From contig NZ_JACHBL010000001.1 in assembly GCF_014200305.1 (NCBI RefSeq), positions 682,001 to 746,000 of the forward strand: a stretch of 64,000 nt of DNA. The letters run 5' to 3'. How positions within the stretch are numbered: the stretch's first letter is position 1; the number at the start of each line of letters is the position of its first letter. The position numbers were made by a program, and so were the translations under genes. The notes under the pieces were generated by a model. That model ran no database searches, was not told where the DNA came from, and was given only the letters and a program-made list of their open reading frames with translations. Positions 17,837 through 27,008 of this stretch are shown here, piece after piece. The stretch comes from Neomicrococcus lactis. Lineage in GTDB: Bacteria > Actinomycetota > Actinomycetes > Actinomycetales > Micrococcaceae.

Positions 17837-18606
17837 CCGGTGCAGCGAAGCCGTCCTTGCGCGTTGAACGCGCGTGGGGGCGTGAAGGTGTAGATCTTGT
17901 CATCGGCTGCGATGAAGTGGGGCGTGGCGCCATCGCTGGTCCCGTTAGCGTCGGCATGGTGGCCGTCAAACCGCTAGCCGCGAAGTCTTTTCCGGGTATT
18001 CGCGATAGCAAACTCATGACGCGTTCCGCACGCGAACACATGTATGACATTGCCGCTTCGTGGGGCCTCGCTTCCGCAACGGGTAGCGCCACTGCCGCCG
18101 AAGTCGACGAACTCGGCATCATGGAAGCGCTTCGCCTCGCAGGCCTACGTGCGCTTACTGGTCTCTCCGAGAACCCCGAGTTCACTGAGCTAGTACTCAG
18201 TTCTCGCGTGCGGATTTTGCTGGATGGCAGCTTCAATTGGCTGACTCCCGGCCCACGCCAGGCGTCACTTTTTGACTTAGATTTCTCCGAGGACGACGAC
18301 GATGCCGAGCGTCCCGATGCCGTCTTGCGGGAGCGGGGAATCATGCTTGAGGATTTGGAAGTGACCGTCCGGCCCAAGGCGGACCGTGATTGCACCTCAG
18401 TGGCCGTGGCTAGCGTCATTGCAAAAGTGGAACGAGACGCCTTCATGCGCGAGCTTGCTGTGGCTCATCCGGAGTATGGTTGGGACTCCAACGTTGGATA
18501 CGGTAGTGGAGCGCACTATGCGGGGATTGAAAGCTCCGGAGTGACGCCCTATCACCGCGTTTCATGGCTCAAAAACGTGGCAACAGTGCAAAAGGAGGAC
18601 TCATGA
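17833..18606 (+). CDS. rnhB: Ribonuclease HII
   Basis: This 257-residue RNase HII nicks RNA-DNA hybrids and single ribonucleotides in DNA. The Asp-Glu catalytic pair lies in GCDEVGRGAIAGP (Asp27, Glu28). Other conserved parts are ILLDGSFNWL and the KADRDCTSVAVASVIAKV motif. An acidic stretch (about residues 150-165) is an insertion. It starts inside the lepB stop and ends inside the next start (ATGA on both sides), so it is tightly coupled. Confidence 0.96.
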   Translation: MTGAAKPSLRVERAWGREGVDLVIGCDEVGRGAIAGPVSVGMVAVKPLAAKSFPGIRDSKLMTRSAREHMYDIAASWGLASATGSATAAEVDELGIMEALRLAGLRALTGLSENPEFTELVLSSRVRILLDGSFNWLTPGPRQASLFDLDFSEDDDDAERPDAVLRERGIMLEDLEVTVRPKADRDCTSVAVASVIAKVERDAFMRELAVAHPEYGWDSNVGYGSGAHYAGIESSGVTPYHRVSWLKNVATVQKEDS

Positions 18607-18929
18607 GTGCGGAAGATCTCGAGAATTACGAGACCGACATGGAGCTACAGCTCTACCGCGAGTACAAAGATGTGGTCAATCTTTTCACGTACGTCGTCGA
18701 GACGGAGCGCCGCTTCTATCTCGCGAACTCGGTTGATTTACAGGCTCGCTCAGCAGACGGCGAAGTCTATTTTGATGTCACGTTGAACGATGCGTGGGTT
18801 TGGGACGTGTACCGCACCGCTCGGTTCGTGAAGAACGTCCGCGTCATCACGTTCAAGGATGTGAACGTCGAAGAGATCGCGAAGTCTGACGAGCTGACCA
18901 TGCCGCGGGACGGAAGTCTCGGCAACTAG
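18603..18929 (+). CDS. DUF2469 family protein
   Basis: This 108-residue protein (MSAEDLENYETDMELQLYRE) belongs to the actinobacterial DUF2469 family, which almost always follows rnhB; no function is established. It has no signal peptide or membrane helix. The ATG at 18603 overlaps the rnhB stop and has a strong AAAGGAGGA site upstream. Confidence 0.9.
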   Translation: MSAEDLENYETDMELQLYREYKDVVNLFTYVVETERRFYLANSVDLQARSADGEVYFDVTLNDAWVWDVYRTARFVKNVRVITFKDVNVEEIAKSDELTMPRDGSLGN

Positions 18930-18951
18930 TTTTTTTGACTTGATTTTCACC

Positions 18952-18989
18952 CACAAGGGGTCGTTGTTTAGATACAACGGCCCCTTGTG
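18952..18989 (+). terminator. Hairpin after DUF2469
   Basis: A 16-bp stem with one G-T pair (18952-18967 with 18974-18989, six-base loop) follows a run of seven T. There is no T run after the stem, so termination at this point is likely but not textbook. Confidence 0.65.
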
Positions 18990-19064
18990 CACATGTGAGC
19001 GCTATTGCTGCGGTGGGTGTGCCGGAGTGCTGAATCCTGAATGCAGACAACTGCAGGAGGGCAC

Positions 19065-19424
19065 ATGGCACACAATCAACGCCTTGGCGCGCACGGCGAA
19101 GAGCTCGTCACCGAGCTGATCGAATCGCGCGGAATGCGCGTTTTAGATCGAAACTGGCGGTGCTCCGCTGGTGAACTCGACATCGTCGCGGAGCAGGACG
19201 GCGTAGTGGTCGCCGTAGAAGTGAAAACCCGCAATGGGGTGGGGTACGGGCACCCTGCGACCTCCGTTGGCAGAGTGAAGCTTGGCAGGCTGTATCGACT
19301 CGTGACCCTATGGTGCTTGGAGCACGAGAGGGAGCGCTCACGCCGCCGGATAGATGTTGCCGCCGTGACTCTTCGTCCGGCAGCGGATCCTGTGGTTGAT
19401 TACTACGCGGGCGTGACCATATGA
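19065..19424 (+). CDS. yraN: YraN/UPF0102 family endonuclease-like protein
   Basis: This 119-residue protein has the restriction-endonuclease-like fold of the UPF0102 family. The metal-binding pattern is visible as GELDIVAEQDGVVVAVEVKTR. The cellular role is unsettled; it is commonly linked to comM and dprA as here. The start at 19065 is chosen for the GGAGG six bases before it. The stop overlaps the comM start (ATGA). Confidence 0.9.
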   Translation: MAHNQRLGAHGEELVTELIESRGMRVLDRNWRCSAGELDIVAEQDGVVVAVEVKTRNGVGYGHPATSVGRVKLGRLYRLVTLWCLEHERERSRRRIDVAAVTLRPAADPVVDYYAGVTI

Positions 19425-20983
19425 AGCTCGGCAGAAGTTTGTCCGTGGCGCTGGTGGGGCTCAACGGATATGTCATTGAGATTCAGGCGGATATCGGCGG
19501 GGGATTACCAGCGTTTGTTCTTTTGGGACTGCCTGATGCGTCGCTGACCGAGAGCCGCGACCGGGTGCGCTCAGCAGCGAGAAATATCGGGCTGCCACTG
19601 AGCCCTCGGCGTCTCACCGTGAATCTCATGCCGGCGGGTCTGCCCAAACGTGGAACTGCATATGATCTCCCCATTCTTTTGAGTGCGTTGATGGCTGACG
19701 GAACGGTTCACGTTCCACCGGATGTCGTGTTTCTCGGGGAGCTGACCCTCGACGGTTTCTTACGCCCCGTGCCTGGTGTGTTGCCCGCCGTCGTGGCTGC
19801 GCGTAAGGCAGGTGCTCGGCACTTCGTGGTGCCCACCGAAAATCTTGTGGAAGCCCAGCTAGCGGTAGACGTCGAGGTTCGTGCTTTCAGCCATGTGAGT
19901 GAGCTGCTGGTGATGCTCGGTGTCGACGAGAAGACCCTGACCTTTCCTGTCCGCCGAACCCAAGACTTGCTCTCACAACGCGTAGAGCCAGCCAATGGTT
20001 CGTCAGTCGAGGCCGTGCAACCTGACCTGGGAGATGTTCTTGGACAGGCACATGCGAAGTTTGCGCTGCAGGTAGCCGCAGCTGGTGCTCATCACTTGCT
20101 CATGGTGGGTGCTCCCGGCTCTGGGAAGACGATGCTGGCCGAAAGACTGCCTTCGATCTTGCCCGATCTAGACCATCCTGCATCCCTCGAAACAACATCC
20201 ATCCACTCCTTGTCAATGGGTGGGCAGCCATTGCCGGGTCTGATTACCCGGCCACCCTTTGTGAATCCTCATCACTCGGCAAGCATGGCGGCGATGGTCG
20301 GTGGCGGCTCCGGGATTCCTAAACCAGGTGCCATCTCTCGGGCTCACAGGGGCGTGCTGTTTCTTGATGAGGCACCCGAGTTTCAAGCGCGAACCTTGGA
20401 CGCGCTGCGTCAGCCCTTAGAGCAAGGGAAGCTGACCATCCACCGAGCCACTGGCGCGGCGGAGTATCCCGCACGATTCCAGCTGGTGCTCGCGGCGAAT
20501 CCGTGTCCGTGCGGCCTGTACTCAGGCTCTGGCAAAGACTGCACGTGCCGCCCAGATGCGAGACGCCGCTACTTTTCACGGCTGTCCGGACCGTTGCTGG
20601 ACCGCATTGACCTACGCGTTGACGTTCAACCCCAATCCATCGCTCAACAAAAGGTGGCCGCTAAGTCATCGTCAAAAATCACGTCGAGCCAGATCCGAGA
20701 ACGTGTGAAATTCGCTCGCGACGCTCAGGCTGAGCGATGGGCTCCCTTCCAAATATCCACCAATTCGGAAGTTCCTGGAAGCTTCCTTCGCGGAGCATTC
20801 GGACTTGCGCCCAAAGCACGGAGCTCCCTGGATCAAGCGGCAGACCGTGGGTTGATCACGGGCCGTGGATACGATCGCGTGCTGCGCATCGCCTGGACCT
20901 TGAGCGATCTTGATGGCACGGAACGACCGGATCCTGACCATGTTCAACAAGCACTCTCACTTCGACAAGGAATGACGGCATGA
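19421..20983 (+). CDS. comM: ComM/YifB-type Mg chelatase-like AAA ATPase
   Basis: This 520-residue hexameric helicase of the YifB/ComM family supports branch migration during natural transformation. It has the N-terminal domain (GLPAFVLLGLPDASLTESRDRV), Walker A GAPGSGKTM (about residue 230), Walker B FLDEAPEF, and a Cys cluster ANPCPCGLYSGSGKDCTC that may bind zinc. It is coupled to yraN and to dprA by ATGA overlaps, so the three form one operon of DNA-processing genes. Confidence 0.93.
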   Translation: MKLGRSLSVALVGLNGYVIEIQADIGGGLPAFVLLGLPDASLTESRDRVRSAARNIGLPLSPRRLTVNLMPAGLPKRGTAYDLPILLSALMADGTVHVPPDVVFLGELTLDGFLRPVPGVLPAVVAARKAGARHFVVPTENLVEAQLAVDVEVRAFSHVSELLVMLGVDEKTLTFPVRRTQDLLSQRVEPANGSSVEAVQPDLGDVLGQAHAKFALQVAAAGAHHLLMVGAPGSGKTMLAERLPSILPDLDHPASLETTSIHSLSMGGQPLPGLITRPPFVNPHHSASMAAMVGGGSGIPKPGAISRAHRGVLFLDEAPEFQARTLDALRQPLEQGKLTIHRATGAAEYPARFQLVLAANPCPCGLYSGSGKDCTCRPDARRRYFSRLSGPLLDRIDLRVDVQPQSIAQQKVAAKSSSKITSSQIRERVKFARDAQAERWAPFQISTNSEVPGSFLRGAFGLAPKARSSLDQAADRGLITGRGYDRVLRIAWTLSDLDGTERPDPDHVQQALSLRQGMTA

Positions 20984-22239
20984 ATCCATCTCTATCGACC
21001 AACGTTCAAGAGCACCTATCCGCGAGACCACAACCGTCCGCTACTTCGATCGCGGCCGCTGGGCTGTCGCGGATGATCGAACCAGGTGACGTCATTGGTA
21101 AAGCACTGGTTGAAGTATCAGGGATGGTGGACGCCTACGCGTTCATCACGCATTCAACGCAACCAATCTCTGGATCCTTGTTACAGTCCATGTCAGAGCT
21201 GCTGGAAGCCTGGGGTCACCGTAAGGGGATTAAGTTGCTGCGCGAAGCAACAGAAAGGTGGCGGACCCGCACCAATCATGAGGCTGTCCTGCAGTCTTTG
21301 CGCTACATGGAGCAACTCGGGGGAGGGCTGCTCACTCCGGATGAACCGTTGTGGCCGCAACAGCTCTCAGACCTAGAGTTCAATGCACCTTTCTGTTTGT
21401 GGTGGCGCGGTAGCAAGCCGCCGCTGCTTTGGCCGTCGGCGGAACGAATGGTCAGTCTCGTGGGTTCGCGTGATGCAACGTCCTATGGAAACTCGGTAGC
21501 AGTGGAACTCGGAAGCGGTCTTGCACAGGCCGACGTCACCGTTGTCTCAGGTGGTGCATACGGTATCGACGCTATGGCGCATCGAGGAGCGCTCACGGCT
21601 GAGGATCCGGAAGCAGCGACATTTCCCACCATTGCCGTTATGGCGGGCGGTCTGGATAGGTATTATCCGGCTGGCAACACTGATCTGATGGACGAGATCC
21701 GCACCTGTGGTGTGCTCATCTCAGAGACTCCGCCCGGAACAGCACCTACGCGGTGGCGCTTCTTGCAGCGTAACCGGTTGATTGCTGCTCTGACCGCGGC
21801 GACGGTGGTCATCGAAGCGAGGTGGCGCTCGGGAGCGCTGTCCACTGCTCATCACGCGCTGCTATTGGGAAGGGGCCTCGGCGCTGTTCCAGGACCCGTC
21901 ACATCAGCAAGTTCTCAAGGGTGCCTCAAACTGCTCAAAGATGGAGCAGAGCTGATACGCGACGCTCAAGACATCCGACTGTTGATGAATGACAGCGATG
22001 GTTATGCGCCTCAGGAAACGGACCAGTCCTTCATGAAATCAGAGCCACGAGCGCACGATCAACTCAGCGTGAATGACCTCATGCTGATGGATGCCTTGCC
22101 GATCCGCGGGTGGTCAACAGTGGATCACCTTAGCGAAGTGGCTGGACTCAATATTGGAGGCGTCCTGAGCGGTCTGGCTCGATTGCAGATTCAAGGGTTG
22201 GCCGTCACCCGAGAAGGAAGCTGGCAAAAGGCGAAGTGA
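20980..22239 (+). CDS. dprA: DNA processing protein DprA
   Basis: This 419-residue protein loads RecA onto incoming single-stranded DNA during transformation. The Rossmann-like core starts at VSLVGSRDATSYG, with VVSGGAYGIDAMAH, the conserved ISETPPGTAPTRWRFLQRNR and a C-terminal winged-helix part (LPIRGWSTVDHLSEVAGL). It is longer than the average DprA because of an N-terminal extension. It starts inside the comM stop. Presence of dprA does not by itself prove competence. Confidence 0.95.
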   Translation: MNPSLSTNVQEHLSARPQPSATSIAAAGLSRMIEPGDVIGKALVEVSGMVDAYAFITHSTQPISGSLLQSMSELLEAWGHRKGIKLLREATERWRTRTNHEAVLQSLRYMEQLGGGLLTPDEPLWPQQLSDLEFNAPFCLWWRGSKPPLLWPSAERMVSLVGSRDATSYGNSVAVELGSGLAQADVTVVSGGAYGIDAMAHRGALTAEDPEAATFPTIAVMAGGLDRYYPAGNTDLMDEIRTCGVLISETPPGTAPTRWRFLQRNRLIAALTAATVVIEARWRSGALSTAHHALLLGRGLGAVPGPVTSASSQGCLKLLKDGAELIRDAQDIRLLMNDSDGYAPQETDQSFMKSEPRAHDQLSVNDLMLMDALPIRGWSTVDHLSEVAGLNIGGVLSGLARLQIQGLAVTREGSWQKAK

Positions 22240-22301
22240 TCGCCTGAGTGTTGGGAATTCACCTCCCGCACTGACCTGCCCAAGATGGCTAGAGTGAAAC
22301 G

Positions 22302-23324
22302 GTGAGAGAAAATGCAGAGTCGTGGCTCGTGGGATTCGAGAGGTTTCTATCGCTCGAACGCAACGTGAGTGCCAATACTGCCCGAGCATACTTGGGCGAC
22401 GTCAAGCACTTTCAGTCATTCCTGCAGACTCATGACCGTGGTGCCTTCACCACTGTTTCGCTGACAGATCTTCGCGGTTGGCTCGCCGTGCAACAGACGT
22501 CCGGAGTTTCTCGGACCACGCTGGCACGCCGTCAATCATCGATTCGTAGATTCTTTGGGTGGGCCAAGCGCGAAGGATTCATCGAGCTCGATCCGTCCCT
22601 GCGGCTGCAGTCTCCCAAACTGGACAAGAAGCTGCCGCCGGTCCTCCGTGCAGATCAAATGACGCGCCTCATCAACGATCAAGAGCAGGCTCAACCGCGG
22701 ACTCAGAAGCTCGCAAAGGAAGGCCAAAAGCCGACACCACGAGCGCTGAACGCCGTGGACCATTCGCCTGCAGAGCAGCAAGCGCCCTCTGAAACGGATC
22801 GGGCGGTGGCGCTTCGCGACCAGGCGATGATCGAACTGCTGTATGCCACTGGTATCCGTGTGGGTGAACTCGTGGGAATCGACATTGATGATGTGGATTT
22901 AGAACGCTGCGTCGTCAAAGTCACTGGCAAAGGCAACAAACAGCGGACCGTACCGTTCGGTCTTCCAGCCCGTGATGCGATCGGAGACTGGTTGGCCCGT
23001 GGTCGTCAATTCTTGATATCTGAGCGTAACTCTGAATCGTCGGACCGATTCGCACTGTTCTTAGGCAAGCGCGGCAAGCGAGTGAATCAGCGGCAAGTTC
23101 GTGAGGTCGTTTCGCGTCGACTCGAGCATCTCGGCGACACTTCAGCACGTGGTCCACACGTGCTCCGACACACCGCGGCAACGCATCTATTGGACGGCGG
23201 CGCGGATTTGCGTGCTGTTCAGGAGCTTCTTGGTCACAGCTCTTTGGCAACCACGCAGCTCTATACTCACGTTTCCATTGATCGATTGCGACAAAGCTTT
23301 TCTCAGGCGCATCCGCGCGCTTAG
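22302..23324 (+). CDS. xerC: Tyrosine recombinase XerC
   Basis: This 340-residue recombinase resolves chromosome dimers at dif together with XerD. It has the N-terminal SAM-like domain (FLSLERNVSANTARAYLGDV) and a C-terminal catalytic domain with Arg in ATGIRVGELVG, Lys in VTGKGNKQR, HVLRHTAATHL, LGHSSLATTQ and the nucleophile Tyr in LYTHVS. A polar insert of about 35 residues (around 130-165) makes it longer than the usual 300. The GTG start at 22302 is the only candidate close to the conserved domain start. It is not linked to a phage, so a housekeeping role is likely. Confidence 0.93.
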   Translation: MRENAESWLVGFERFLSLERNVSANTARAYLGDVKHFQSFLQTHDRGAFTTVSLTDLRGWLAVQQTSGVSRTTLARRQSSIRRFFGWAKREGFIELDPSLRLQSPKLDKKLPPVLRADQMTRLINDQEQAQPRTQKLAKEGQKPTPRALNAVDHSPAEQQAPSETDRAVALRDQAMIELLYATGIRVGELVGIDIDDVDLERCVVKVTGKGNKQRTVPFGLPARDAIGDWLARGRQFLISERNSESSDRFALFLGKRGKRVNQRQVREVVSRRLEHLGDTSARGPHVLRHTAATHLLDGGADLRAVQELLGHSSLATTQLYTHVSIDRLRQSFSQAHPRA

Positions 23325-23357
23325 TCATACCTCGAGGAACCAACTTAGCCTATAGCG

Positions 23358-23434
23358 CATTGAGAATGCTCAATGTGAATTCAAAGTTGGTGATTTTTCT
23401 CATCTTCAGGCAGAATGATTACTAGTTCATTCTG
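23358..23434. other. Intergenic hairpins between xerC and DUF3145
   Basis: Two perfect small inverted repeats occur: CATTGAG-AATG-CTCAATG (23358-23375) and CAGAATGA/TCATTCTG (23411-23418 with 23427-23434). The first may end xerC transcription, the second lies in the likely promoter region of the next gene. Neither has a T run. Confidence 0.4.
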
Positions 23435-23493
23435 ATTCCATCCCAGAACAGTGGTCGTAGGGGAAGACGCACCACCGGTTCACAGGAGGAAAC

Positions 23494-23997
23494 ATGAGTG
23501 ATGTCAAAACAAGGGGAGTGCTGTTTATCCACTCGGCCCCTACTGCGTTGTGCCCTCATATCGAATGGGCCATCGGTTCTATTACCGAGCAACGCACCCA
23601 TCTCACGTGGACTCCACAACCTGCTGAACCTGGATCTTTCCGTGCCGAAATTGGCTGGACTGGACCGCAGGGCACTGGTGCTGTTCTCGCTTCTACCCTT
23701 CGCGGCTGGGCTCAGCTTCGTTATGAAGTGACCGAAGAGCCAAGCGCTGGCGTTGATGGTAGCCGCTGGTCACACACGCCTGAACTCGGCATTTTCCATG
23801 GCACCACGGACGCTGCCGGCAACATCATGGTGAGCGAAGATCGCATCCGCTACGCCTATGAGTCTGGCGCAGGTCAGCCTGCCGTCGTTTACCAAGAGCT
23901 GTCGTTGGCTCTCGGTGAAGCATGGGATGAAGAACTCGAACCATTCCGCCACGCTGCAGACGGTGCTCCTGTTCGCTGGTTGCACCGCGTCGGCTAG
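23494..23997 (+). CDS. DUF3145 family protein
   Basis: This 167-residue protein (VLFIHSAPTALCPHIEWAIG) belongs to the actinobacterial DUF3145 family of unknown function. It is soluble, with no signal peptide. CAGGAGGAAAC before the ATG is a strong ribosome-binding site, suggesting high expression. It is transcribed alone and is convergent with the fab operon. Confidence 0.9.
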   Translation: MSDVKTRGVLFIHSAPTALCPHIEWAIGSITEQRTHLTWTPQPAEPGSFRAEIGWTGPQGTGAVLASTLRGWAQLRYEVTEEPSAGVDGSRWSHTPELGIFHGTTDAAGNIMVSEDRIRYAYESGAGQPAVVYQELSLALGEAWDEELEPFRHAADGAPVRWLHRVG

Positions 23998-24130
23998 TCG
24001 ATTCCTTACCCATCTGCTGAACGAGTAGGAACAAATATCCCGGTTTCTATTCGACTAGGTTTGTGAACCCCTAGTTGGATAGTCCACTAGTTCTACGGGT
24101 GCGCGGAAGCGCAAGAGGAAGACTCGGAGA

Positions 24131-24180
24131 ACAAAAAGCGGAGGGCCTGTCCTCACCATCAAGGTGAAGGCAGGCCCTCC
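24131..24180 (-). terminator. Terminator of the fab operon
   Basis: GGAGGGCCTG (24140-24149) pairs with CAGGCCCTCC (24171-24180), with more pairing inside. On the minus strand it is followed by GCTTTTTGTTC, giving a proper T run after fabF. Confidence 0.9.
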
Positions 24181-24196
24181 GGCTATGTAAGTGCTA

Positions 24197-25447
24197 CTAC
24201 TTCTGTGCGTAGCTACGAATCGCTACCACCGCGTTGTGGCCACCGAAGCCAAACGAGTTGTTGAGAGCAACGATCTCGCCTTCAGGAAGCTCGGTTGGAC
24301 CCGTGACAACCTTCAAAGGGATATCTGGATCCTGGTTCTCCAAGTTGATGGTGACAGGAGCCTTGCGGTGGTAAATCGCCAAAGCGGTCAGCACGGATTC
24401 CACAGCACCGGAAGCACCAAGAAGGTGACCCATCTGGGACTTGGTGGCGGACACCCACACGTTATCAAGGTGGTCACCCAAGGCAGCCTTGAGGGCCGTG
24501 TACTCGGGACGGTCGCCTACTGGAGTGGACGTTGCGTGTGCGTTCACATGAACAACGTCGGTTGGCACGATTCCGCCATCTTCCATAGCGCCCTTGAGTG
24601 CACGGGTGGCTCCCAACCCCTCTGGGTCTGGAGCGGTGATGTGGTAACCATCAGAGGTCACAGCAGCACCAGCAAGTTCTGCGTAAATACGTGCGCCACG
24701 TGCAAGAGCGTGCTCTTCTGATTCGAGAACCAGTGCGCCTGCGCCTTCACCCATGACGAAACCATCGCGGTCCGTATCGTACGGACGGGATGCACGCTCT
24801 GGCTCATCATTGCGCTTCGAGAGTGCCTTCATTGCTGCAAAGGAAGCCATTGGCATCGGGTGGATCGCGGCTTCAGCGCCGCCCACCATCACTACGTCGG
24901 CTTTGCCGGAGCGAATCAATTCAAGTCCTTGCGCCGTGGCTTCGGTGCCAGATGCGCAAGCGGAAACTGGGGTCTGTGCGGAGCCGCGGGCTCCCAAATC
25001 AAGGCTGACGGCTGCTGCAGGGCCGTTTGGCATCAGCATCGGGACGGTCATCGGCATGACGCGACGAGGGCCGCTTTCACGCAGGGTGTCCCAGCCGTCA
25101 AGAAGCGTCCAGACGCCACCAATACCGGTCGCGAAAGAAACGGAGAAGCGATCGTGATCGATCTTCTCGGTGTCGATGCCGGAGTCTTTCCAGGCTTCAC
25201 GTGCGGCAATCACGGCGTACTGAGTGGACGGATCCATGCGCTTCATTTCGACGCGCGAAAGGTAGTCGCTTGCTGGCGAAGAAGTCTTCGCGGCAATGCT
25301 TACGGGAAGATCGTATTTCTCCACCCATTCATCGGTCAGCTTGCGGACACCAGACGTGCCCTTCAGCGCGTTTTCCCACGTGGTGGGAGCGTCACTTCCA
25401 ATGGGCGTGAAAGCCCCGAGGCCGGTAATGACCACCTTGCGTGTCAT
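24197..25447 (-). CDS. fabF: Beta-ketoacyl-ACP synthase II FabF
   Basis: This 416-residue condensing enzyme elongates acyl-ACP with malonyl-ACP in fatty acid synthesis. The Cys-His-His triad is visible in VSACASGTEATA, VNAHATSTPVGD and SQMGHLLGASGAVE; the C-terminal NNSFGFGGHN loop is intact. It is the last gene of the fabD-fabH-acpP-fabF operon and is followed by the operon terminator. Confidence 0.97.
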   Translation of the reverse strand: MTRKVVITGLGAFTPIGSDAPTTWENALKGTSGVRKLTDEWVEKYDLPVSIAAKTSSPASDYLSRVEMKRMDPSTQYAVIAAREAWKDSGIDTEKIDHDRFSVSFATGIGGVWTLLDGWDTLRESGPRRVMPMTVPMLMPNGPAAAVSLDLGARGSAQTPVSACASGTEATAQGLELIRSGKADVVMVGGAEAAIHPMPMASFAAMKALSKRNDEPERASRPYDTDRDGFVMGEGAGALVLESEEHALARGARIYAELAGAAVTSDGYHITAPDPEGLGATRALKGAMEDGGIVPTDVVHVNAHATSTPVGDRPEYTALKAALGDHLDNVWVSATKSQMGHLLGASGAVESVLTALAIYHRKAPVTINLENQDPDIPLKVVTGPTELPEGEIVALNNSFGFGGHNAVVAIRSYAQK

Positions 25448-25594
25448 GGATTGTTCTCCGTTGTCTGGAATCTGGCTCGAGCTAGGGGTCGAGATGTGGG
25501 AGTGACGAGTGCGGTGCGGAGATAGACGAAGCTAGAGCCCCGCACCACACGCGTCTGGTGGGCGGTCGAAGGCCCGGTATGAGGGGAGGATGCC

Positions 25595-25843
25595 TTAGGC
25601 GTCCTGTGCCTTTGCGATGAAGTCAACTGCATCGCCGACGGTCTTGAGGTTCTTGACCTCTTCATCGGGAATCTTCACGTCGAACTTGTCTTCAGCATTG
25701 ACGACGATGGTCATCATCGAGATGGAGTCGATGTCGAGGTCATCGGTGAAGGACTTGTCGAGCTGAACATCGGAGGTCTCGAGACCCGTTTCTTCGTTGA
25801 CGATCTCAGCGAGGCCGGCCAAGATTTCTTCGTTGCTTGCCAT
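25595..25843 (-). CDS. acpP: Acyl carrier protein
   Basis: This 82-residue acidic carrier holds the growing acyl chain on a phosphopantetheine arm attached to Ser40 in DLDIDSISMM; relatives usually have DSL where this has DSI. The start at MASNEEIL is chosen because AAAAGGAAC precedes it, and the frame upstream lacks family similarity. It lies between fabH and fabF. Confidence 0.97.
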   Translation of the reverse strand: MASNEEILAGLAEIVNEETGLETSDVQLDKSFTDDLDIDSISMMTIVVNAEDKFDVKIPDEEVKNLKTVGDAVDFIAKAQDA

Positions 25844-25951
25844 GTGTGTTCCTTTTCTTGGGCCGGTTTCCCGGCGGTCTTGCGCCGAGGTCCGGCACGG
25901 ATCCATTCGCGGTTGCGACATGGACGGTCATTTAGCGGTTTTCACCAAGCG

Positions 25952-27007
25952 TTATGGGAGAACCACTACTTGAGCGCCGAACACGAGTCCAGCGCCGAAG
26001 CCAATTTGCAGTGCGAGCTTTCCGGAAAGCTCAGGGTGTTCCTTCAAGACTCGGTGCATCGCGAGCGGAATCGATGCGGCGGAGGTGTTGCCGGACTCTG
26101 CGATATCGCGAGCCACAACTACCGTCTCAGGGATCTTGAGCTGCTTCACCATCTCATCAATGATGCGCATGTTTGCCTGGTGCGGAATGAAGGCGGCCAA
26201 GTCAGCGGACGTAATGCCTGCTTCTTCCAAGGCCTTCTTCGCCATCTTGGCCATTTCCCATACAGCCCAGCGGAAGACCGTCGGTCCGTCCTGGCGAAGC
26301 GTCGGCCACAACTTTTCGGTGCCTTCGGCCGCGATGGCCTTCTCACCAGGGTTTGCTTCGGCTTCGAGGGCGATAGCACGCAAGTCAATCATGGAATGGG
26401 TCATGCTGATGGTGTCCCACTTGGTTCCATCGGAACCCCACACGGACGGTGAGATTCCAGCGAAATCAGACTTACCAACGACGACGGCGCCTGCGCCATC
26501 GCCCAGCAAGAAGGAGATGGAACGTTCCGTGTTGTCAATGAAGTCAGAAAGCTTCTCTACGCCCACCACCAGGACATAGTCCGCCATGCCGGAACGAACC
26601 AAAGAGTCGGCCTGAGCAACGCCGTAGCAGTAGCCAGCGCAAGCTGCAGAGATGTCAAAGGCAGGAGCTGGGCTTGCACCCAAACGGCCAGCGAGTGCTG
26701 CAGCGGCAGAAGGCGTAGCGAAGGGGAACGTGACGGTTGAGACGATGACAGCGCCGAGCTGAGACGCTTCGATGCCAGCCTTCTCGAGAGCTTCGCGAGC
26801 TGCGCCTTCAGCCATGTCCAGGACCGAAGTCTCTGCATCGGCGCGCATGCGGGTGATGATGCCGGTACGTTGACGGATCCACTCATCAGATGAATCGATA
26901 GCTTCAACCAAGTCGTCATTCGGCACGAGGTTCGACGGGCGGAAAGCACCGACGGACAGAATGCGCGAATATTCGTTGGCTTTTAGCTGCTTGAGAGTAG
27001 CGGTCAC
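25952..27007 (-). CDS. fabH: Beta-ketoacyl-ACP synthase III FabH
   Basis: This 351-residue enzyme starts chains by condensing an acyl-CoA with malonyl-ACP, and so selects straight or branched primers. The triad is Cys in DISAACAGYCYG, His in IPHQANMRI and Asn in SGNTSAASIP. The GTG at 27007 is chosen: it lies one base after the fabD stop and gives VTATLKQLK. An upstream extension would run into fabD. Branched fatty acid priming, common in Micrococcaceae, cannot be judged from the sequence alone. Confidence 0.95.
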   Translation of the reverse strand: MTATLKQLKANEYSRILSVGAFRPSNLVPNDDLVEAIDSSDEWIRQRTGIITRMRADAETSVLDMAEGAAREALEKAGIEASQLGAVIVSTVTFPFATPSAAAALAGRLGASPAPAFDISAACAGYCYGVAQADSLVRSGMADYVLVVGVEKLSDFIDNTERSISFLLGDGAGAVVVGKSDFAGISPSVWGSDGTKWDTISMTHSMIDLRAIALEAEANPGEKAIAAEGTEKLWPTLRQDGPTVFRWAVWEMAKMAKKALEEAGITSADLAAFIPHQANMRIIDEMVKQLKIPETVVVARDIAESGNTSAASIPLAMHRVLKEHPELSGKLALQIGFGAGLVFGAQVVVLP

Positions 27008-27008
27008 T

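Noticed and set aside
22302-23324. Phage integrase or integration site
   Set aside because: The recombinase is of XerC type, follows dprA as in many actinobacteria, and no phage genes or attachment repeats are near.
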